Shown here: piece after piece, positions 35,569-45,510 of the stretch
Numbering within the stretch: the first letter of the stretch is position 1
How the letters are laid out: the number at the start of each line of letters is the position of its first letter
From: Desulfobotulus alkaliphilus
GTDB taxonomy: Bacteria; Desulfobacterota; Desulfobacteria; Desulfobacterales; ASO4-4
Assembly (NCBI RefSeq): GCF_007830435.1
Contig: NZ_VLLC01000012.1
Location: forward strand, 52,118 to 116,117
Length of the DNA: 64,000 bases
Direction of reading: 5' to 3'
Notes under the pieces: model-generated
Told to the model about the DNA's origin: nothing
What the model saw: only the letters and a program-made list of their open reading frames with translations
Database searches by the model: none
Translations under genes and position numbers: made by a program

Positions 35569-35631
35569 CACCTGATGTAACTGTTCAACACAATTTTCCT
35601 TTGGTAAATCGAATACCTTTAATCAGGTGTA
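35569..35631. repeat. Short foldback-repeat fragment between inverted arms
   Basis: GTAACTGTTCAACACAATTTTCC at 35577-35599 matches the left terminus of the foldback family with two changes. It is bracketed by the inverted arms TACACCTGAT and ATCAGGTGTA (35569 and 35622 region). This may be a remnant with a captured hairpin, or a short hairpin element of its own. Confidence 0.5.
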
Positions 35632-35805
35632 TAGACAATCGTAAAATCTGGTCATGTAATTTCCATGGCTGAAAGAAAGTGGCAATCAGATTGCCTAAAG
35701 AAACCCTCAAAGGATTCCCACGCGCAAACCTGACAAACATGGTCAAAAAATGACAAATAACGACACCTGTCGGATTGCAACAGCCCAGAAAAAACCACCG
35801 GCATC

Positions 35806-36375
35806 TCATTCGGAGGCATCCGAGGGTTCCACATATTTTTCCAGCCACCAGGCATCCCAGTCCGTATCCATCAGACTTTTGGCAAGGCTGATGCCCGTAT
35901 CCGTAAAAATTCTTTTTTCCACAACCCCCATCCACTTGGCTGGTCCCCTGCGGCCCGTATCCGCAAGGGCCTTGAGATCCACAAGAAAGGCCAGTTGATC
36001 CGCATCCCTTGCCAGACGGGCCTCAAGACTTTCACCCTTTGCAAATTCTTCCAGCAGCTCTTCCATTTCCTCACCAAAGGGCAGCCCCCGCACCAGATCC
36101 TTTACCGCCTTTTTTTCATCGGCACGGACATAATTTTTCTGTACATAATTCAGGTCTCCCATGCGGGCTTCGGGCAGATCATGCAAAAGGCACATGGCCA
36201 TAAGTTTTCCCTTATCCGCTTCCGGCGTCATCTGACCCATCACATAGGCAATGAGGCTGATCATAAAGGAATGTTCTGCCACACTTTCACTGCCGGAACC
36301 CAGAAAATGATAGCCTGATCGGGGCAGGCGCTTCAGCATCAGGGCCTCAAAAAAAAGATGGACAATCCTCTGCAT
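35806..36375 (-). CDS. HD-domain 5'-deoxynucleotidase (YfbR/HDDC2-like)
   Basis: A 189-residue HD phosphohydrolase. Metal ligands are visible as VAEHSFMIS (H35), LLHDLPEA (H65-D66) and a distal aspartate in RDADQLAFL. This matches YfbR/HDDC2 enzymes, which dephosphorylate deoxyribonucleoside 5'-monophosphates and are cytosolic dimers. Substrate choice is inferred from family. It is divergent from the LysM gene. Confidence 0.82.
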   Translation of the reverse strand: MQRIVHLFFEALMLKRLPRSGYHFLGSGSESVAEHSFMISLIAYVMGQMTPEADKGKLMAMCLLHDLPEARMGDLNYVQKNYVRADEKKAVKDLVRGLPFGEEMEELLEEFAKGESLEARLARDADQLAFLVDLKALADTGRRGPAKWMGVVEKRIFTDTGISLAKSLMDTDWDAWWLEKYVEPSDASE

Positions 36376-36710
36376 GGTCTTTCATCTTTCTGTCTTTTAG
36401 TTTCTCACTGATAACAAAAACCCTGCCAGCCCATGGCGCTGCCTGGAGCCGCAAAGAGTTCCACCTTGACAAAGTCTCCTTATTACCATTAAAAATAAAG
36501 ACCTTTTATATTACAAGTTATATTTCAAGAAAGACTTTTTCTATTACAAGGCGGAACTGAAAACCAGTTTTTTTTATGCCACCCCGCAAGCCTTACCGTT
36601 TCACGCAGAATAAAAAAATCATCAGGATCAAAATTTGCATATCACCCTTTAAAAATTGTTATTGGTCCCCAAGTCCAAAGCCCTATTACCCCATACAGGA
36701 AAGTATAATC
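36376..36710. other. Intergenic region between divergent HD nucleotidase and LysM gene
   Basis: About 335 bases, AT-rich in the half nearest the LysM gene. TTGACA at 36466 is the best -35-like box on the plus strand, but the corresponding -10 (TTAAAA) is poor. ATTACAAG occurs twice (near 36512 and 36542). No gene, RNA or family repeat was recognised. Confidence 0.4.
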
Positions 36711-37760
36711 ATGATTCGAAAACTTCTCCTTTATTTCACCCTCACCGCTTTTCTGATATGTACTCCCGTCTTTTCAGCAAGCGACCAGCTTCCCGATGGT
36801 GTTCTGAAATTTGAAGACAGCTATTACTACATCGTTCAGAAAGGGGACACCCTGTGGGACATTTCTGCCAGATTTTTCAATACGGCCTGGTACTGGCCGG
36901 GACTCTGGGCAGAAAATGAGATGCAGATCACAAGCCACAATCCCCACTGGATCTACCCCGGCCAGAAACTCCGCCTTGCCCTGAGGGAAGCTCCCCTTGC
37001 CATTCCGGAACCTGCTCCCCTGCCCGTGGTGGAATCAATCAGCCCTCCGCCCCAAAAACCTGCACCTGAACCACCCTCCTTCCATTTTGCACCCATCCAC
37101 AGGGTCGGCTTTGTTACGCCTGCACCTGCTGAGCCTTCCGGAAGAATCATTTCAGCAACGGATAACCGGGAGATGATCAGTGCCAGTGACCGCATCTATA
37201 TCCAGCCCGCCCCGGACAGAACCCTGCCCATACTAGGCCGCTACATCGTTTACGCAAAGCCGGAAAGAATCAGAGAACCCGGCGGAAAACGGCGGGAGTA
37301 CGCAGGATACCTTCACCACATTTCCGGTATCATTGAAATTACTGAATACAGAAATGAGCTGACCATCGGCAATGTCGTTTCCGCCTTCCGGCCCATTGCA
37401 GAAGGAGACGTACTTTTACCTCTCCCCCAGCGCAAAGCTTCCATCCCCATGCAGCCCCATGCAGAAGGCCTTGAAGGAAGAATCATTGCTGGATATCTGA
37501 ACCAGGTCATGTTCGGCCAGGGAGACATCCTGTATATCAACCGGGGAGAAAAGGACGGTGTTCGTGCGGGTCAGACCTACCACCTGATTGAAAAAAAAAA
37601 AATCACCCCCACAGGCTCCCGCCGTGACAGGCGCATTGACCGCATTCCCTTTGGTGCCATCTTTATTCTGGACACAAGGGAAGGGGCTTCTGCGGCCTTT
37701 GTGATTGATTCAAGGAAGGATGCGGAGATTGGTACGCTGGTGACCAGCCCCATAATGTAA
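36711..37760 (+). CDS. Exported LysM peptidoglycan-binding protein
   Basis: A 349-residue protein with a signal peptide (MIRKLLLYFTLTAFLICTPV, cleavage near FSA). One LysM domain lies at about 33-85 (YIVQKGDTLWDISARFF ... WIYPGQKLRL). A Pro-rich linker follows, and the C-terminal domain of about 200 residues is beta-rich without recognised family. LysM binds GlcNAc in peptidoglycan. The start was taken at the ATG that gives the signal peptide, with AGGAAAG eight bases upstream. It precedes fimT on the same strand and may support pilus assembly through the wall, which is inference from location. Confidence 0.85.
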   Translation: MIRKLLLYFTLTAFLICTPVFSASDQLPDGVLKFEDSYYYIVQKGDTLWDISARFFNTAWYWPGLWAENEMQITSHNPHWIYPGQKLRLALREAPLAIPEPAPLPVVESISPPPQKPAPEPPSFHFAPIHRVGFVTPAPAEPSGRIISATDNREMISASDRIYIQPAPDRTLPILGRYIVYAKPERIREPGGKRREYAGYLHHISGIIEITEYRNELTIGNVVSAFRPIAEGDVLLPLPQRKASIPMQPHAEGLEGRIIAGYLNQVMFGQGDILYINRGEKDGVRAGQTYHLIEKKKITPTGSRRDRRIDRIPFGAIFILDTREGASAAFVIDSRKDAEIGTLVTSPIM

Positions 37761-37815
37761 GATCCGCTTCCTGCATTTTAAAAGCAGACATTTTTTTCAG
37801 GGGAGATGAATAACC

Positions 37816-38406
37816 ATGGGTAACCAGAAAGCATTTACACTGATTGAGGTTGTCATCATCATGGCCCTGATCGGCATCATTGCAGCCATTGCCACCCCCA
37901 CGTTCCGGGAAGTAAGGGAAAACAACCAGAAAAAAACCGCCGCTTTCACCCTGGGGACAGCCTTAAGCTATGCCAGAAACGAAGCGGTAACACGGGGCGT
38001 GACTGTAACCATATGCAGGTCTGCCAATCCCAATGCACCCAATGTCGCTGCCACACCTGCTCCTGCGTGCAGCAAAGAAAAAGGAGAAGGATGGGAAACA
38101 GGCTACATTGTTTTTGTGGACAGCAATGACAGCGGGACGCTTGGAAGTAGGGATGCAGGCCAAGAGCTGCTGAGGGTATTTCCTCCGGCAAGGGGTGGCA
38201 TTGCCATGCCGGGGACAGGCAATGCTGCGGACAGAATCATTTATAATCCTACGGGTTTTAGCCGCAATGCCGCTGGAAAAATTACGGTGGGATCAGATTC
38301 TGGAAGCGGTGTTAAAACATCCAAAACACACTATGAAGTTGACATTGCAGCCAATGGACGATTTTCCACCAAAGGACCCAAAAAAATCAAAAAGACCGAA
38401 GAATAA
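37816..38406 (+). CDS. Type IV pilus minor pseudopilin FimT/GspH family (first copy)
   Basis: A 196-residue prepilin with a short leader ending KA, then FTLIEVVIIMALIGIIAAIA, the N-terminal helix with glutamate at +5. The GspH/FimT body follows (ALSYARNEAVTRGVTVTICRS; GRFSTKGPKK). The residue before the cleavage site is alanine where glycine is usual, which prepilin peptidases tolerate less well. FimT/FimU proteins prime pilus assembly and in some species bind DNA. GGGGAGA precedes the ATG. A bidirectional terminator separates it from convergent pilE. Confidence 0.88.
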   Translation: MGNQKAFTLIEVVIIMALIGIIAAIATPTFREVRENNQKKTAAFTLGTALSYARNEAVTRGVTVTICRSANPNAPNVAATPAPACSKEKGEGWETGYIVFVDSNDSGTLGSRDAGQELLRVFPPARGGIAMPGTGNAADRIIYNPTGFSRNAAGKITVGSDSGSGVKTSKTHYEVDIAANGRFSTKGPKKIKKTEE

Positions 38407-38419
38407 AACCAGATAAAAA

Positions 38420-38470
38420 AAAGCAAAAGACCGGATGGGGCCGAAACCCAGTCCGGTCTTTTAATTTTTT
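38420..38470. terminator. Bidirectional terminator between fimT and pilE
   Basis: AAAAGACCGGA (38425-38435) and TCCGGTCTTTT (38452-38462) form an 11-base-pair stem with an inner TGGG/CCCA pairing. T-rich tails follow on both strands. Confidence 0.88.
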
Positions 38471-38488
38471 CCCACAAACCACAGGCAA

Positions 38489-38899
38489 TCACCAGCAAGC
38501 GTCCGCTGTATCTTCATCATCTTTATTCTTTGCTGTTCTCTGCCCTAAATTATTGACCACCATTGTATTACAAAGGGGGTCATTTCTCTGGGAAGTGGCT
38601 GTCAGGGTAAAACCCGTTGCCGTACCTTCATATACTATGGTGTAGCGTCCCTGTGCTGAAGGAAATGTATTATCGGCATCATCGGGGCCAAAGGCATCGG
38701 CATAACTGTTGTTTCTCACAAAAAAACGCTCTGCCTGCTGGGCACGTTCCATCAAACTGGCCCTTGCATCGGATCGGCCTGTACGGAGCACATGGTTGTT
38801 ATACTGGGGCCAAGCAATGGCTGAAAGAATACCTATGATGGCGATAACAATCATCAGCTCTATCAGGGTAAAACCCTTTTCATTCTTACACGCTTCCAT
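38489..38899 (-). CDS. pilE: Type IV pilin PilE family
   Basis: A 136-residue type IVa pilin-like protein: leader MEACKNEKG, then [20 protein letters not shown]. The body has [19 protein letters not shown] and a C-terminal disulfide loop between the cysteines of DPLCNTM and TADACW. It resembles Pseudomonas PilE, a minor pilin of the priming complex, though a role as a major pilin cannot be excluded. GGAGG precedes the ATG. It follows pilY1 as in Pseudomonas. Confidence 0.9.
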   Translation of the reverse strand: MEACKNEKGFTLIELMIVIAIIGILSAIAWPQYNNHVLRTGRSDARASLMERAQQAERFFVRNNSYADAFGPDDADNTFPSAQGRYTIVYEGTATGFTLTATSQRNDPLCNTMVVNNLGQRTAKNKDDEDTADACW

Positions 38900-38977
38900 A
38901 GAAGCCTCCACTTTCTCAAAGAAGGCCTTTCCACAGGCAAACATTTCTCCTAAGGAAAGGCCTTTTTATCTAAACCA

Positions 38978-41900
38978 TCACTGAATCTGCCGCCATGACC
39001 GCCTGTGGGGGCCATCCGCATCACTGCCAGCCCCCGTTATCTTACCCATCTCTCCGCTGGAGCCTCCCAAAAATCTGAACTCCAGGCCATCAAAGCCAGT
39101 AATGATGGCAGGCGTACTGGTGATACCTATACCGATATTGATACCCGCAGCTGTCACTAATTCTTCACCTATTTTAATTTTATCCTTTTCATTCACCTTA
39201 CCATCACCATTAATATCAAAGGCAGGATTATCCGTCCTGCCGCAGGTCAGGGCATCCAACTCCATAAACCAGCTTGAACCGCCGGGATCACAGGGGTCTT
39301 CGGAAGGGATAAGGGTTGAAAAAATAGCCCTGCCATGGCGAAGCAGTGGTGCTGATACAATCCGTTCTCCACGCCCTCCGACTTCGGTATCTGGAGAAGT
39401 CAGATCCAGAAAACATCCATAATAATCCCCTGACTCCTGCTCATGTTTTGTTATCACACGGACCGGGTGTGCTGAATTCGTTCCTGACTTTGTTTCAAAA
39501 ATTCCCTCGTGGCTGATTGCCTGCCTGAGAAGCTTAATACCCTCACGGGTTTCAGATTGGGGCAAAGGGTCACCTTTATCTATTATGGAGTAAAATGACT
39601 GTACTGGTGGAGAACCGGCTACAGAATTATCCCCAACCTCAAAGTACTTTCCTGTTCCAAAAATGACCTGTATATGTTCTTCATTCAAACTTTTTCTAAT
39701 TTCAACGGGTGCTGTGATGGGCTGAACATTACCGCTGTCATCCTTTGCGCTGAACAAAGGAACCGGGTTGTTCCCCGTCTTTGACTTATGGACTATGCCC
39801 CAGTTATTTCCCTGTGTAGATAAATTGAACTTCCACACATTGCCCTGCAGGTCTCCCGCATAAGCATATTTTAATATCCGGTCATCTCCCGCCAGCAGGG
39901 TCACGGGAGAAAGGCCGTTTGCACCGCCATTATTATAAGATGTTGGGATATCAACCTTGCCGTCAAATTGCCCCTGACCGCTCATCAATTGTCCGGTTTC
40001 AAGATCAACAACGAAAAGAGCTGCCTTATTGTTTTTGGAATGATATCCATTACCCAGAATAACACCCCATTTCCCGTTATCTAACTTTCCTATCACAGGC
40101 TGCCCCATGACATAGCCCAGATCATCATGCTGAAATTCCCAGAGAACCTTACTTTCATCAAACTCATCGGGATCTGTAATGTCCAGAGCAAAAATTCCCT
40201 TACCTCCTGCACCTAAGGTACCAATGAGAATGGTTTTCCACTCATCATCGATATAGGCATCCCACACAGCAGGAGGCCCGTCCACGAAGTATTGGTGCTG
40301 ATATTCCGGCTTTGCAAGCTTTACAAGTGCAGCATCTCCATCCGAATTATCAAAAAAGAAACTGGGAATATAGGCAAAGAGCTCTTCGCCTGTCATGGCA
40401 TCAAAGGCATGGAGCATACCATCGTTGGCTCCCACATAAAGAACCTGTTTCCGGTTCCTGTTGTCGTTCCTAAAAGTTGCATAACCAGTCATTTTATCGT
40501 AACCAAAATTCAGACTGCCCACCACAAGGGGATCTGAATTTACAATATCCCCCAAAACCCAGGACTTGTTGTAATCATCAATACGATTCCTTAAATCCCC
40601 CCCATTGCGTTGCTCATTGCTGTGGTCTCCCCGGAGCCAGTTCAGAACATCCTCGTTACCCAGAGCAAGCTGCTGAGCCGCACCAATATTTTCCCAAAGA
40701 AACTTCACGCCCGTACCCGTGGTTCCCGGCTTCCAGGTAAAAATGTTGCGTAAATTATGCTGAGGAATTTTTCCCGTATCCGAAGTGCTCCAAGCGGGTT
40801 TGTTCTGATTGTTTTCCTGCTCAAGGGAACCGTCCCGCTTCACCCGGTAGGCAATGATATCCCCGTTCCAGTAGTTTGAATCAAAGCGAGCCTGATACAC
40901 ATAGGTATTACCGATGGTGCGGGTGGAGTTGGTGGCGATGGATGCGGCGGTGCCCATGCCACGGTTCACTATATCATCAAGAACACCGCTGAGTTCGTCA
41001 GAAAAAACCTGCGGATCAGTGGTACTAAAAAAACCGCCACGACTATTGACCGCTGCATGGAGAAGGTCATCTATTTTCGCTTCATCTGACTCTGCTGGAT
41101 CAGGCCAGTTTATTGCTTCATTATTACGGGCTTTTTCCCATACATCATCAGGGTCCATATCTCCTGTAACACCAAGCCCCACACCAAAGGTTACCATGTG
41201 TTGCCAGGTGGCAGGATTATCAATTTCTCTACCCTCGCTAGGCGGCACATTGTTATCTAAGGTTTTATGTAAATCATTTTTCCAATAATACATGGCAACA
41301 TCAGCAAGGGTATTTTCAACTTCATCGCTGAAAGGAGGCCCCATATCTTTATCCACATGACCTTTATTCGGAGTCCAGCCATTCCAGTAACCATCCGTCA
41401 TGAGAATGGTATAGCTGGTGCGGCAGGAAATCTGATCTTTACCATCATCTGTACCGGGGGTGCCTCCCCAGGGGCCCATATTACTTGTCTGTGAATAATA
41501 AGTACCCGCATCCATCAATGAACGACGCAAAGGTGTGCCTTTGGCAGGAATATCATCCCCATATAAATGCTCAAAAAATTTTACCCTGTCAGAACCAGAA
41601 AAAGGTCTTACACCTCTTATGATGGTACCAATAGAAAAACCATCTACTGTTGCTTGACTTGCTGAAGGTGGCCTTAAATGCGCATGTTCAACTAATCTTC
41701 CCGACCCATCATATCTATTTTCATAACCATAATTGATAGCACCATAACCAACCCGCATTCTCTCACTTTGTCCGGCAAAACCGGCACCAATGGCTGCACG
41801 GGAAGCAAGTATCCTTGACCTGTAATAGGAATACCAGTTGGCAAAATTCTGGATTTCTTCTGCGTAGGTACATTTTGCATTAGCACTGTCTGCACAGTCC

Positions 41901-42751
41901 GTCCGGTTTTCACGACCATGCCCCGTATATATTTGCTGAGTGTTCCTGATCTCCACCTTTTGATAATGATCAAAATTCCAGGCATCCCATGTAACACCCA
42001 TTTCAAGCTCTGTTTCGTCTTTAGGCCAGAAGTAAACAGCGGGCCAGAAAGTTTGTTCTGATTCATAATCAATGCAAACATCATCCAGATTTCGTAATAC
42101 CCACCTTCCACCTTCCACAATATAAAACCAACCACTTCTTGTATCTGCACATACAGCCTTGCAACTAGTACTGCTATCGCAAGTAACCCATATAGCCCTC
42201 TGAGTTATATACTGTGTTAAGGACTTTTCTCCTCTGGTTTTATGGTAAGGGTTGTTCCAGGCAGCACTCGGGGGTGAATTTGAGAATGTTTTTTTTTGAG
42301 AATCAACACCATACCAAGGCTTATAAGTTATAGAAGGATTATAGTAAACAGTATTGTTCACTGGTGATCTGGCGAATGAGTTATACCTATTATCACCGAA
42401 TGTAGGAACAGCATTAGTATAATCATCCGCACCATACACCCCTGCATCTCTTGGATAAACATAATAAGGAGAGTAGCTCCTATTAGTAATATACCAATGA
42501 GCACCAGCACTATAACCAAGACCTACTAATGCAGCTTTGATGTAATCATCCGGCATAATTTCAAAATGCATGGAACCTGAATCATCAATAATAAATAAAA
42601 TATTGGGGTCCACACTGGCACTGAGAAAAAGGGGTACCTGGGCTACCTCTGCCTCCGACTTTTGAACACAAAGAATACCAACGCAAAACATAATCAATAC
42701 CAACAACAGGCGTATATAAAAAACATGCGTTTTTTCTTTTAATATTTTCAT
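38978..42751 (-). CDS. pilY1: PilY1-type pilus tip adhesin (first copy)
   Basis: A 1257-residue exported protein. After a signal peptide comes a von Willebrand A-like domain with the metal-ion site IDDSGSM (about residues 56-62) and a later ILMTDGYWNG strand. The C-terminal half is the Neisseria PilC/PilY1 beta-propeller (VLYVGANDGMLHAFDAMTGEEL, in part; YFVDGPPAVWDAY; WGVILGNGYHS). Near the end FDINGDGKVNEKD is a calcium-binding EF-hand-like loop. PilY1 sits at the pilus tip with minor pilins, and senses surfaces and adheres. GGGGG lies upstream of the ATG. It is in a pilV-pilW-pilX-pilY2-like-pilY1-pilE unit. Confidence 0.93.
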   Translation of the reverse strand: MKILKEKTHVFYIRLLLVLIMFCVGILCVQKSEAEVAQVPLFLSASVDPNILFIIDDSGSMHFEIMPDDYIKAALVGLGYSAGAHWYITNRSYSPYYVYPRDAGVYGADDYTNAVPTFGDNRYNSFARSPVNNTVYYNPSITYKPWYGVDSQKKTFSNSPPSAAWNNPYHKTRGEKSLTQYITQRAIWVTCDSSTSCKAVCADTRSGWFYIVEGGRWVLRNLDDVCIDYESEQTFWPAVYFWPKDETELEMGVTWDAWNFDHYQKVEIRNTQQIYTGHGRENRTDCADSANAKCTYAEEIQNFANWYSYYRSRILASRAAIGAGFAGQSERMRVGYGAINYGYENRYDGSGRLVEHAHLRPPSASQATVDGFSIGTIIRGVRPFSGSDRVKFFEHLYGDDIPAKGTPLRRSLMDAGTYYSQTSNMGPWGGTPGTDDGKDQISCRTSYTILMTDGYWNGWTPNKGHVDKDMGPPFSDEVENTLADVAMYYWKNDLHKTLDNNVPPSEGREIDNPATWQHMVTFGVGLGVTGDMDPDDVWEKARNNEAINWPDPAESDEAKIDDLLHAAVNSRGGFFSTTDPQVFSDELSGVLDDIVNRGMGTAASIATNSTRTIGNTYVYQARFDSNYWNGDIIAYRVKRDGSLEQENNQNKPAWSTSDTGKIPQHNLRNIFTWKPGTTGTGVKFLWENIGAAQQLALGNEDVLNWLRGDHSNEQRNGGDLRNRIDDYNKSWVLGDIVNSDPLVVGSLNFGYDKMTGYATFRNDNRNRKQVLYVGANDGMLHAFDAMTGEELFAYIPSFFFDNSDGDAALVKLAKPEYQHQYFVDGPPAVWDAYIDDEWKTILIGTLGAGGKGIFALDITDPDEFDESKVLWEFQHDDLGYVMGQPVIGKLDNGKWGVILGNGYHSKNNKAALFVVDLETGQLMSGQGQFDGKVDIPTSYNNGGANGLSPVTLLAGDDRILKYAYAGDLQGNVWKFNLSTQGNNWGIVHKSKTGNNPVPLFSAKDDSGNVQPITAPVEIRKSLNEEHIQVIFGTGKYFEVGDNSVAGSPPVQSFYSIIDKGDPLPQSETREGIKLLRQAISHEGIFETKSGTNSAHPVRVITKHEQESGDYYGCFLDLTSPDTEVGGRGERIVSAPLLRHGRAIFSTLIPSEDPCDPGGSSWFMELDALTCGRTDNPAFDINGDGKVNEKDKIKIGEELVTAAGINIGIGITSTPAIITGFDGLEFRFLGGSSGEMGKITGAGSDADGPHRRSWRQIQ

Positions 42752-42771
42752 ACTTGCCCCCTTTTATTATT

Positions 42772-43086
42772 TTACTGTGGCTCCACATGCAAAAACCAAG
42801 TCAATCTTGTTATTTGTTCATCTCCAAGACGACTGCTCTTATGCAATTCAAAAACCACCAACGAGCCCTCTTGCAAATCCCATACTGTAATACTTTCATA
42901 AGATTGACTATGATCTTTATAAATATTGACATTATTTGCAAGCCGGTATTTTTTACCATCAATAGTTACCGTGTAAGCATGAGGATCAATGGCATCCAAA
43001 TGACCATGATTAAGATTAAGTTCTGCCCATGCAAATGTCGCCAAAACAAACACAGAAAAAAAACTTATCATCATTTTTATTCGCAT
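42772..43086 (-). CDS. PilY2-like small exported protein
   Basis: A 104-residue protein with signal peptide MRIKMMISFFSVFVLATFAWA and a beta-rich mature part: LDAIDPHAYTVTIDGKKYRL, VNIYKD, LQEGSLVVFELHKS, ITRLTWF. Size, signal peptide, the IDGKKYRLANN-type strand and its position beside pilY1 match Pseudomonas PilY2, a poorly understood pilus accessory. It precedes rather than follows pilY1 here. AAGGGGG precedes the ATG. Confidence 0.65.
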   Translation of the reverse strand: MRIKMMISFFSVFVLATFAWAELNLNHGHLDAIDPHAYTVTIDGKKYRLANNVNIYKDHSQSYESITVWDLQEGSLVVFELHKSSRLGDEQITRLTWFLHVEPQ

Positions 43087-43122
43087 ATAGTTAACCCCCT
43101 TTTTATTTCCCACATAAAATAA

Positions 43123-43602
43123 TCAAAACTGAAAAGTTGTCTGCAACATAACCACAGCCCTGCCGCTTTCTGCCCGGCTGGTAATGCGGTACATGGCCGC
43201 ATCAAAGCTTACCGGGGCAAAGGCCATGGAGTTACTACTGCTGCTTCCTGTGCTTATTTCAGTTACAAACTCAATGATATACCTTGCGCCACTGTCTGCT
43301 CCAGCCGAATTTCCACTACCTTCCCACCACCTCGCAGGAGCATTACCTGCGATATACACGCCTCCCGTACCAAAATCAGGCAAAACATTGGTGATAAAAA
43401 ACTCCTCTGCCTCCCTTAAACCCGCTTCGGCCATCTGAAAAGCAATATCCCTCTGCTCCATATTCCCAGCCATACGTTCCTGCATGGTGGAAGACTGCAT
43501 GGCACCGATTCCTATGAGGGTGAGAACAACCAGAAGAACCAGAGCTGTGATGAGAATAATGCCATCTTCATTTTCTGTGACATGCTGAATTTGATTTTTC
43601 AT
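43123..43602 (-). CDS. pilX: PilX-type minor pilin (first copy)
   Basis: A 159-residue protein with the PilX N-terminus: EDGIILITALVLLVVLTLIG then AMQSSTMQERMAGNMEQRDIAFQMAEAGLREAE, shown in part. PilX pilins lack the +5 glutamate and act with PilV/W in the tip-priming complex that recruits PilY1. AAGGATG lies before the ATG. It sits 20 bp after pilW. Confidence 0.88.
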   Translation of the reverse strand: MKNQIQHVTENEDGIILITALVLLVVLTLIGIGAMQSSTMQERMAGNMEQRDIAFQMAEAGLREAEEFFITNVLPDFGTGGVYIAGNAPARWWEGSGNSAGADSGARYIIEFVTEISTGSSSSNSMAFAPVSFDAAMYRITSRAESGRAVVMLQTTFQF

Positions 43603-43620
43603 AGGATTTCATCCTTAAAG

Positions 43621-44733
43621 CTATCGGATACGGTTACGCAAACCCACTGTCCCGGAAAACACCATACGCATACGCCGATCCCCCGGAGCCGTAAAGTCTG
43701 TAGTACCATCTCCGGAGACATCGTACTCAGCCTCATCAACAGGTGCCGTAGGGTCACGGCTTTCCGGGCTGCGAAGAAGAAGGCCGATGCGGACACTTAG
43801 GACATTCTCCCAGTTTGCTACATCACTGGCCATTACATAGGCATTAACAGCACCATCACTTGGCGTACTTGTATCCTCTCCATAACGAACCCTGAAGCTT
43901 TCAACACCAGAAACAAAAGCTTCAGCATCATGCCTACCAATTTTCCTAAAAAGCATTGGTTCTCCATCTTCATCAGCAAGATAAAAAACAGTAGTCACAT
44001 ACTGAAAAATCTCTGGATCCTGCCCCCTGTCTATAATATCAGAAACAGCACCCATTCTACTTGGTTCGTTCCCGGGATCCACTGATGAACCCGTGTTATA
44101 CGTTATGGTGCCACTGTTATCAGAATAATTTTGTATCTGAAATATAGCAGAAGAAACACAATCACTTAAAAAAAGGACATCTCCTCTTTCTAAATCTAAC
44201 CCTGTTTTTTCCTGTTCCAACTTCAACGTTGCAGAAACAGAACTCGTATGGCCTGTATTTACAGTCATATTTGGAAAGTCAGTACGAATACCTCTTACAA
44301 CTAAAACATCACTTCCCTCAAGGGGATCAGAATCCATGTTCATCAAGGCTTTTACTTCTTCTTGGTTATATGATGTATTAGAATTATCTTCCCACCCACC
44401 TGCATCCAAAGCTTCTAAACCAAAAATTGCACTGTCAAAATCTGTAAAAGCGAAATCACCACCTGGTCTTAAAACGACAGTTGTACTTCCTGCATCCTGC
44501 AAACATCCAAGATACCCAGCCCCCCTGATTTCCGAACGCAGAAAGCTCATGGCCATGCGACCGTCTTCCTGAAGCATTGCCAGTTCTTCATTCAGGGAAT
44601 AGGAGCGGGTGGTTCCCACAAAAACCTGATAAATACCCGTGCCAAGAACAAGGGAAAGGGCAAGTACTATAAGAAGTTCTACAAGGGTAATACCCGCATC
44701 GGAACGGCTGTTTATTTTTTCATTTATTTTCAT
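43621..44733 (-). CDS. pilW: PilW-type minor pilin (first copy)
   Basis: A 370-residue prepilin: GITLVELLIVLALSLVLGTGIYQVF after a basic leader ending DAG. MAMSFLRSEIRGAGYLGC follows and matches PilW proteins. A long beta-rich C-terminal body completes it. I used the ATG four codons inside the longest frame because GGGGAG precedes it. It is between pilV and pilX in the operon. Confidence 0.88.
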   Translation of the reverse strand: MKINEKINSRSDAGITLVELLIVLALSLVLGTGIYQVFVGTTRSYSLNEELAMLQEDGRMAMSFLRSEIRGAGYLGCLQDAGSTTVVLRPGGDFAFTDFDSAIFGLEALDAGGWEDNSNTSYNQEEVKALMNMDSDPLEGSDVLVVRGIRTDFPNMTVNTGHTSSVSATLKLEQEKTGLDLERGDVLFLSDCVSSAIFQIQNYSDNSGTITYNTGSSVDPGNEPSRMGAVSDIIDRGQDPEIFQYVTTVFYLADEDGEPMLFRKIGRHDAEAFVSGVESFRVRYGEDTSTPSDGAVNAYVMASDVANWENVLSVRIGLLLRSPESRDPTAPVDEAEYDVSGDGTTDFTAPGDRRMRMVFSGTVGLRNRIR

Positions 44734-44754
44734 CTCACTCCCCACTCCGCTGAT

Positions 44755-45258
44755 TCATGGCCTTGTGACAACAGTTATAGAAACAGTTTGATCGCCTTCC
44801 TGCCACTGTATTTCAACGGTCACCTGACCGTCATCTTCTTCAACAAAACCATCGCCACCGGGAAGACTCCAGGCAAGACCAATCTTCCATTCCAAAAGAT
44901 CCGTATGCACCATTCCCGTATAGCCTGCCGCTGTGAGTTTTGTTGCAAGTGTTGCACGAACCGCCGACTGAGGATCCCAATCGTCGGGATCACCCATACC
45001 AATTTCATAATCTGCCATATTGGCCCTGTTCGCCCGCATCCTGTCCAGAATATCCTCTGCCTGCTGCACGGCTCTGGAACGCAAAAGGGCATTGTGGTTA
45101 TCCTTTAAGGCCATATTCTGCAACGCAGCAAGACCCAGAAGGCCAATGGACAAAATCACAAGAACCAGAAGAACCTCCATCAGGGTAAAGCCCGATGAAG
45201 AGCGAAGATCACATTCTGCCACCTGTCCTGTTTTTTTTGGGTATATTTCCAGAGTCAT
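44755..45258 (-). CDS. pilV: PilV-type minor pilin (first copy)
   Basis: A 167-residue prepilin whose leader (about 22 residues, ending SSG) is longer than usual and precedes FTLMEVLLVLVILSIGLLGLA, followed by QNMALKDNHNALLRSRAVQQAEDILDRMRANR, shown in part. The LLGLA-LQ pattern is typical of PilV. GGGAG stands before the ATG. It begins the first pilus operon, downstream of a very strong terminator. Confidence 0.88.
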   Translation of the reverse strand: MTLEIYPKKTGQVAECDLRSSSGFTLMEVLLVLVILSIGLLGLAALQNMALKDNHNALLRSRAVQQAEDILDRMRANRANMADYEIGMGDPDDWDPQSAVRATLATKLTAAGYTGMVHTDLLEWKIGLAWSLPGGDGFVEEDDGQVTVEIQWQEGDQTVSITVVTRP

Positions 45259-45510
45259 CAAAAACTCCCTCTGCGTTGCAAAATCATTAACAAAGCCCAA
45301 GTGCCTGCTGAAACCCAGTGCTTCCTTCATTATTTTATCCTACAACATACAAAACACCGTTTACAAGGGACAAAAGCAAAGCCCCTGAAAAGCCCTGTAA
45401 AAAAGGTAGCAAGGATTGCACCACGGCAAAAAAAAAATGAAAAACAGAAAAAACCCGCCAATGGCAGGGCTTTAATCCTGTCTGATTTTCACAGGCATCC
45501 TGAAAAAATC

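Noticed and set aside
36420-36480. Cyclic-di-GMP (GEMM) riboswitch before the LysM gene
   Set aside because: A GCCGCAAAG-like string caught the eye, but the flanking conserved stems and loop of the class are absent.
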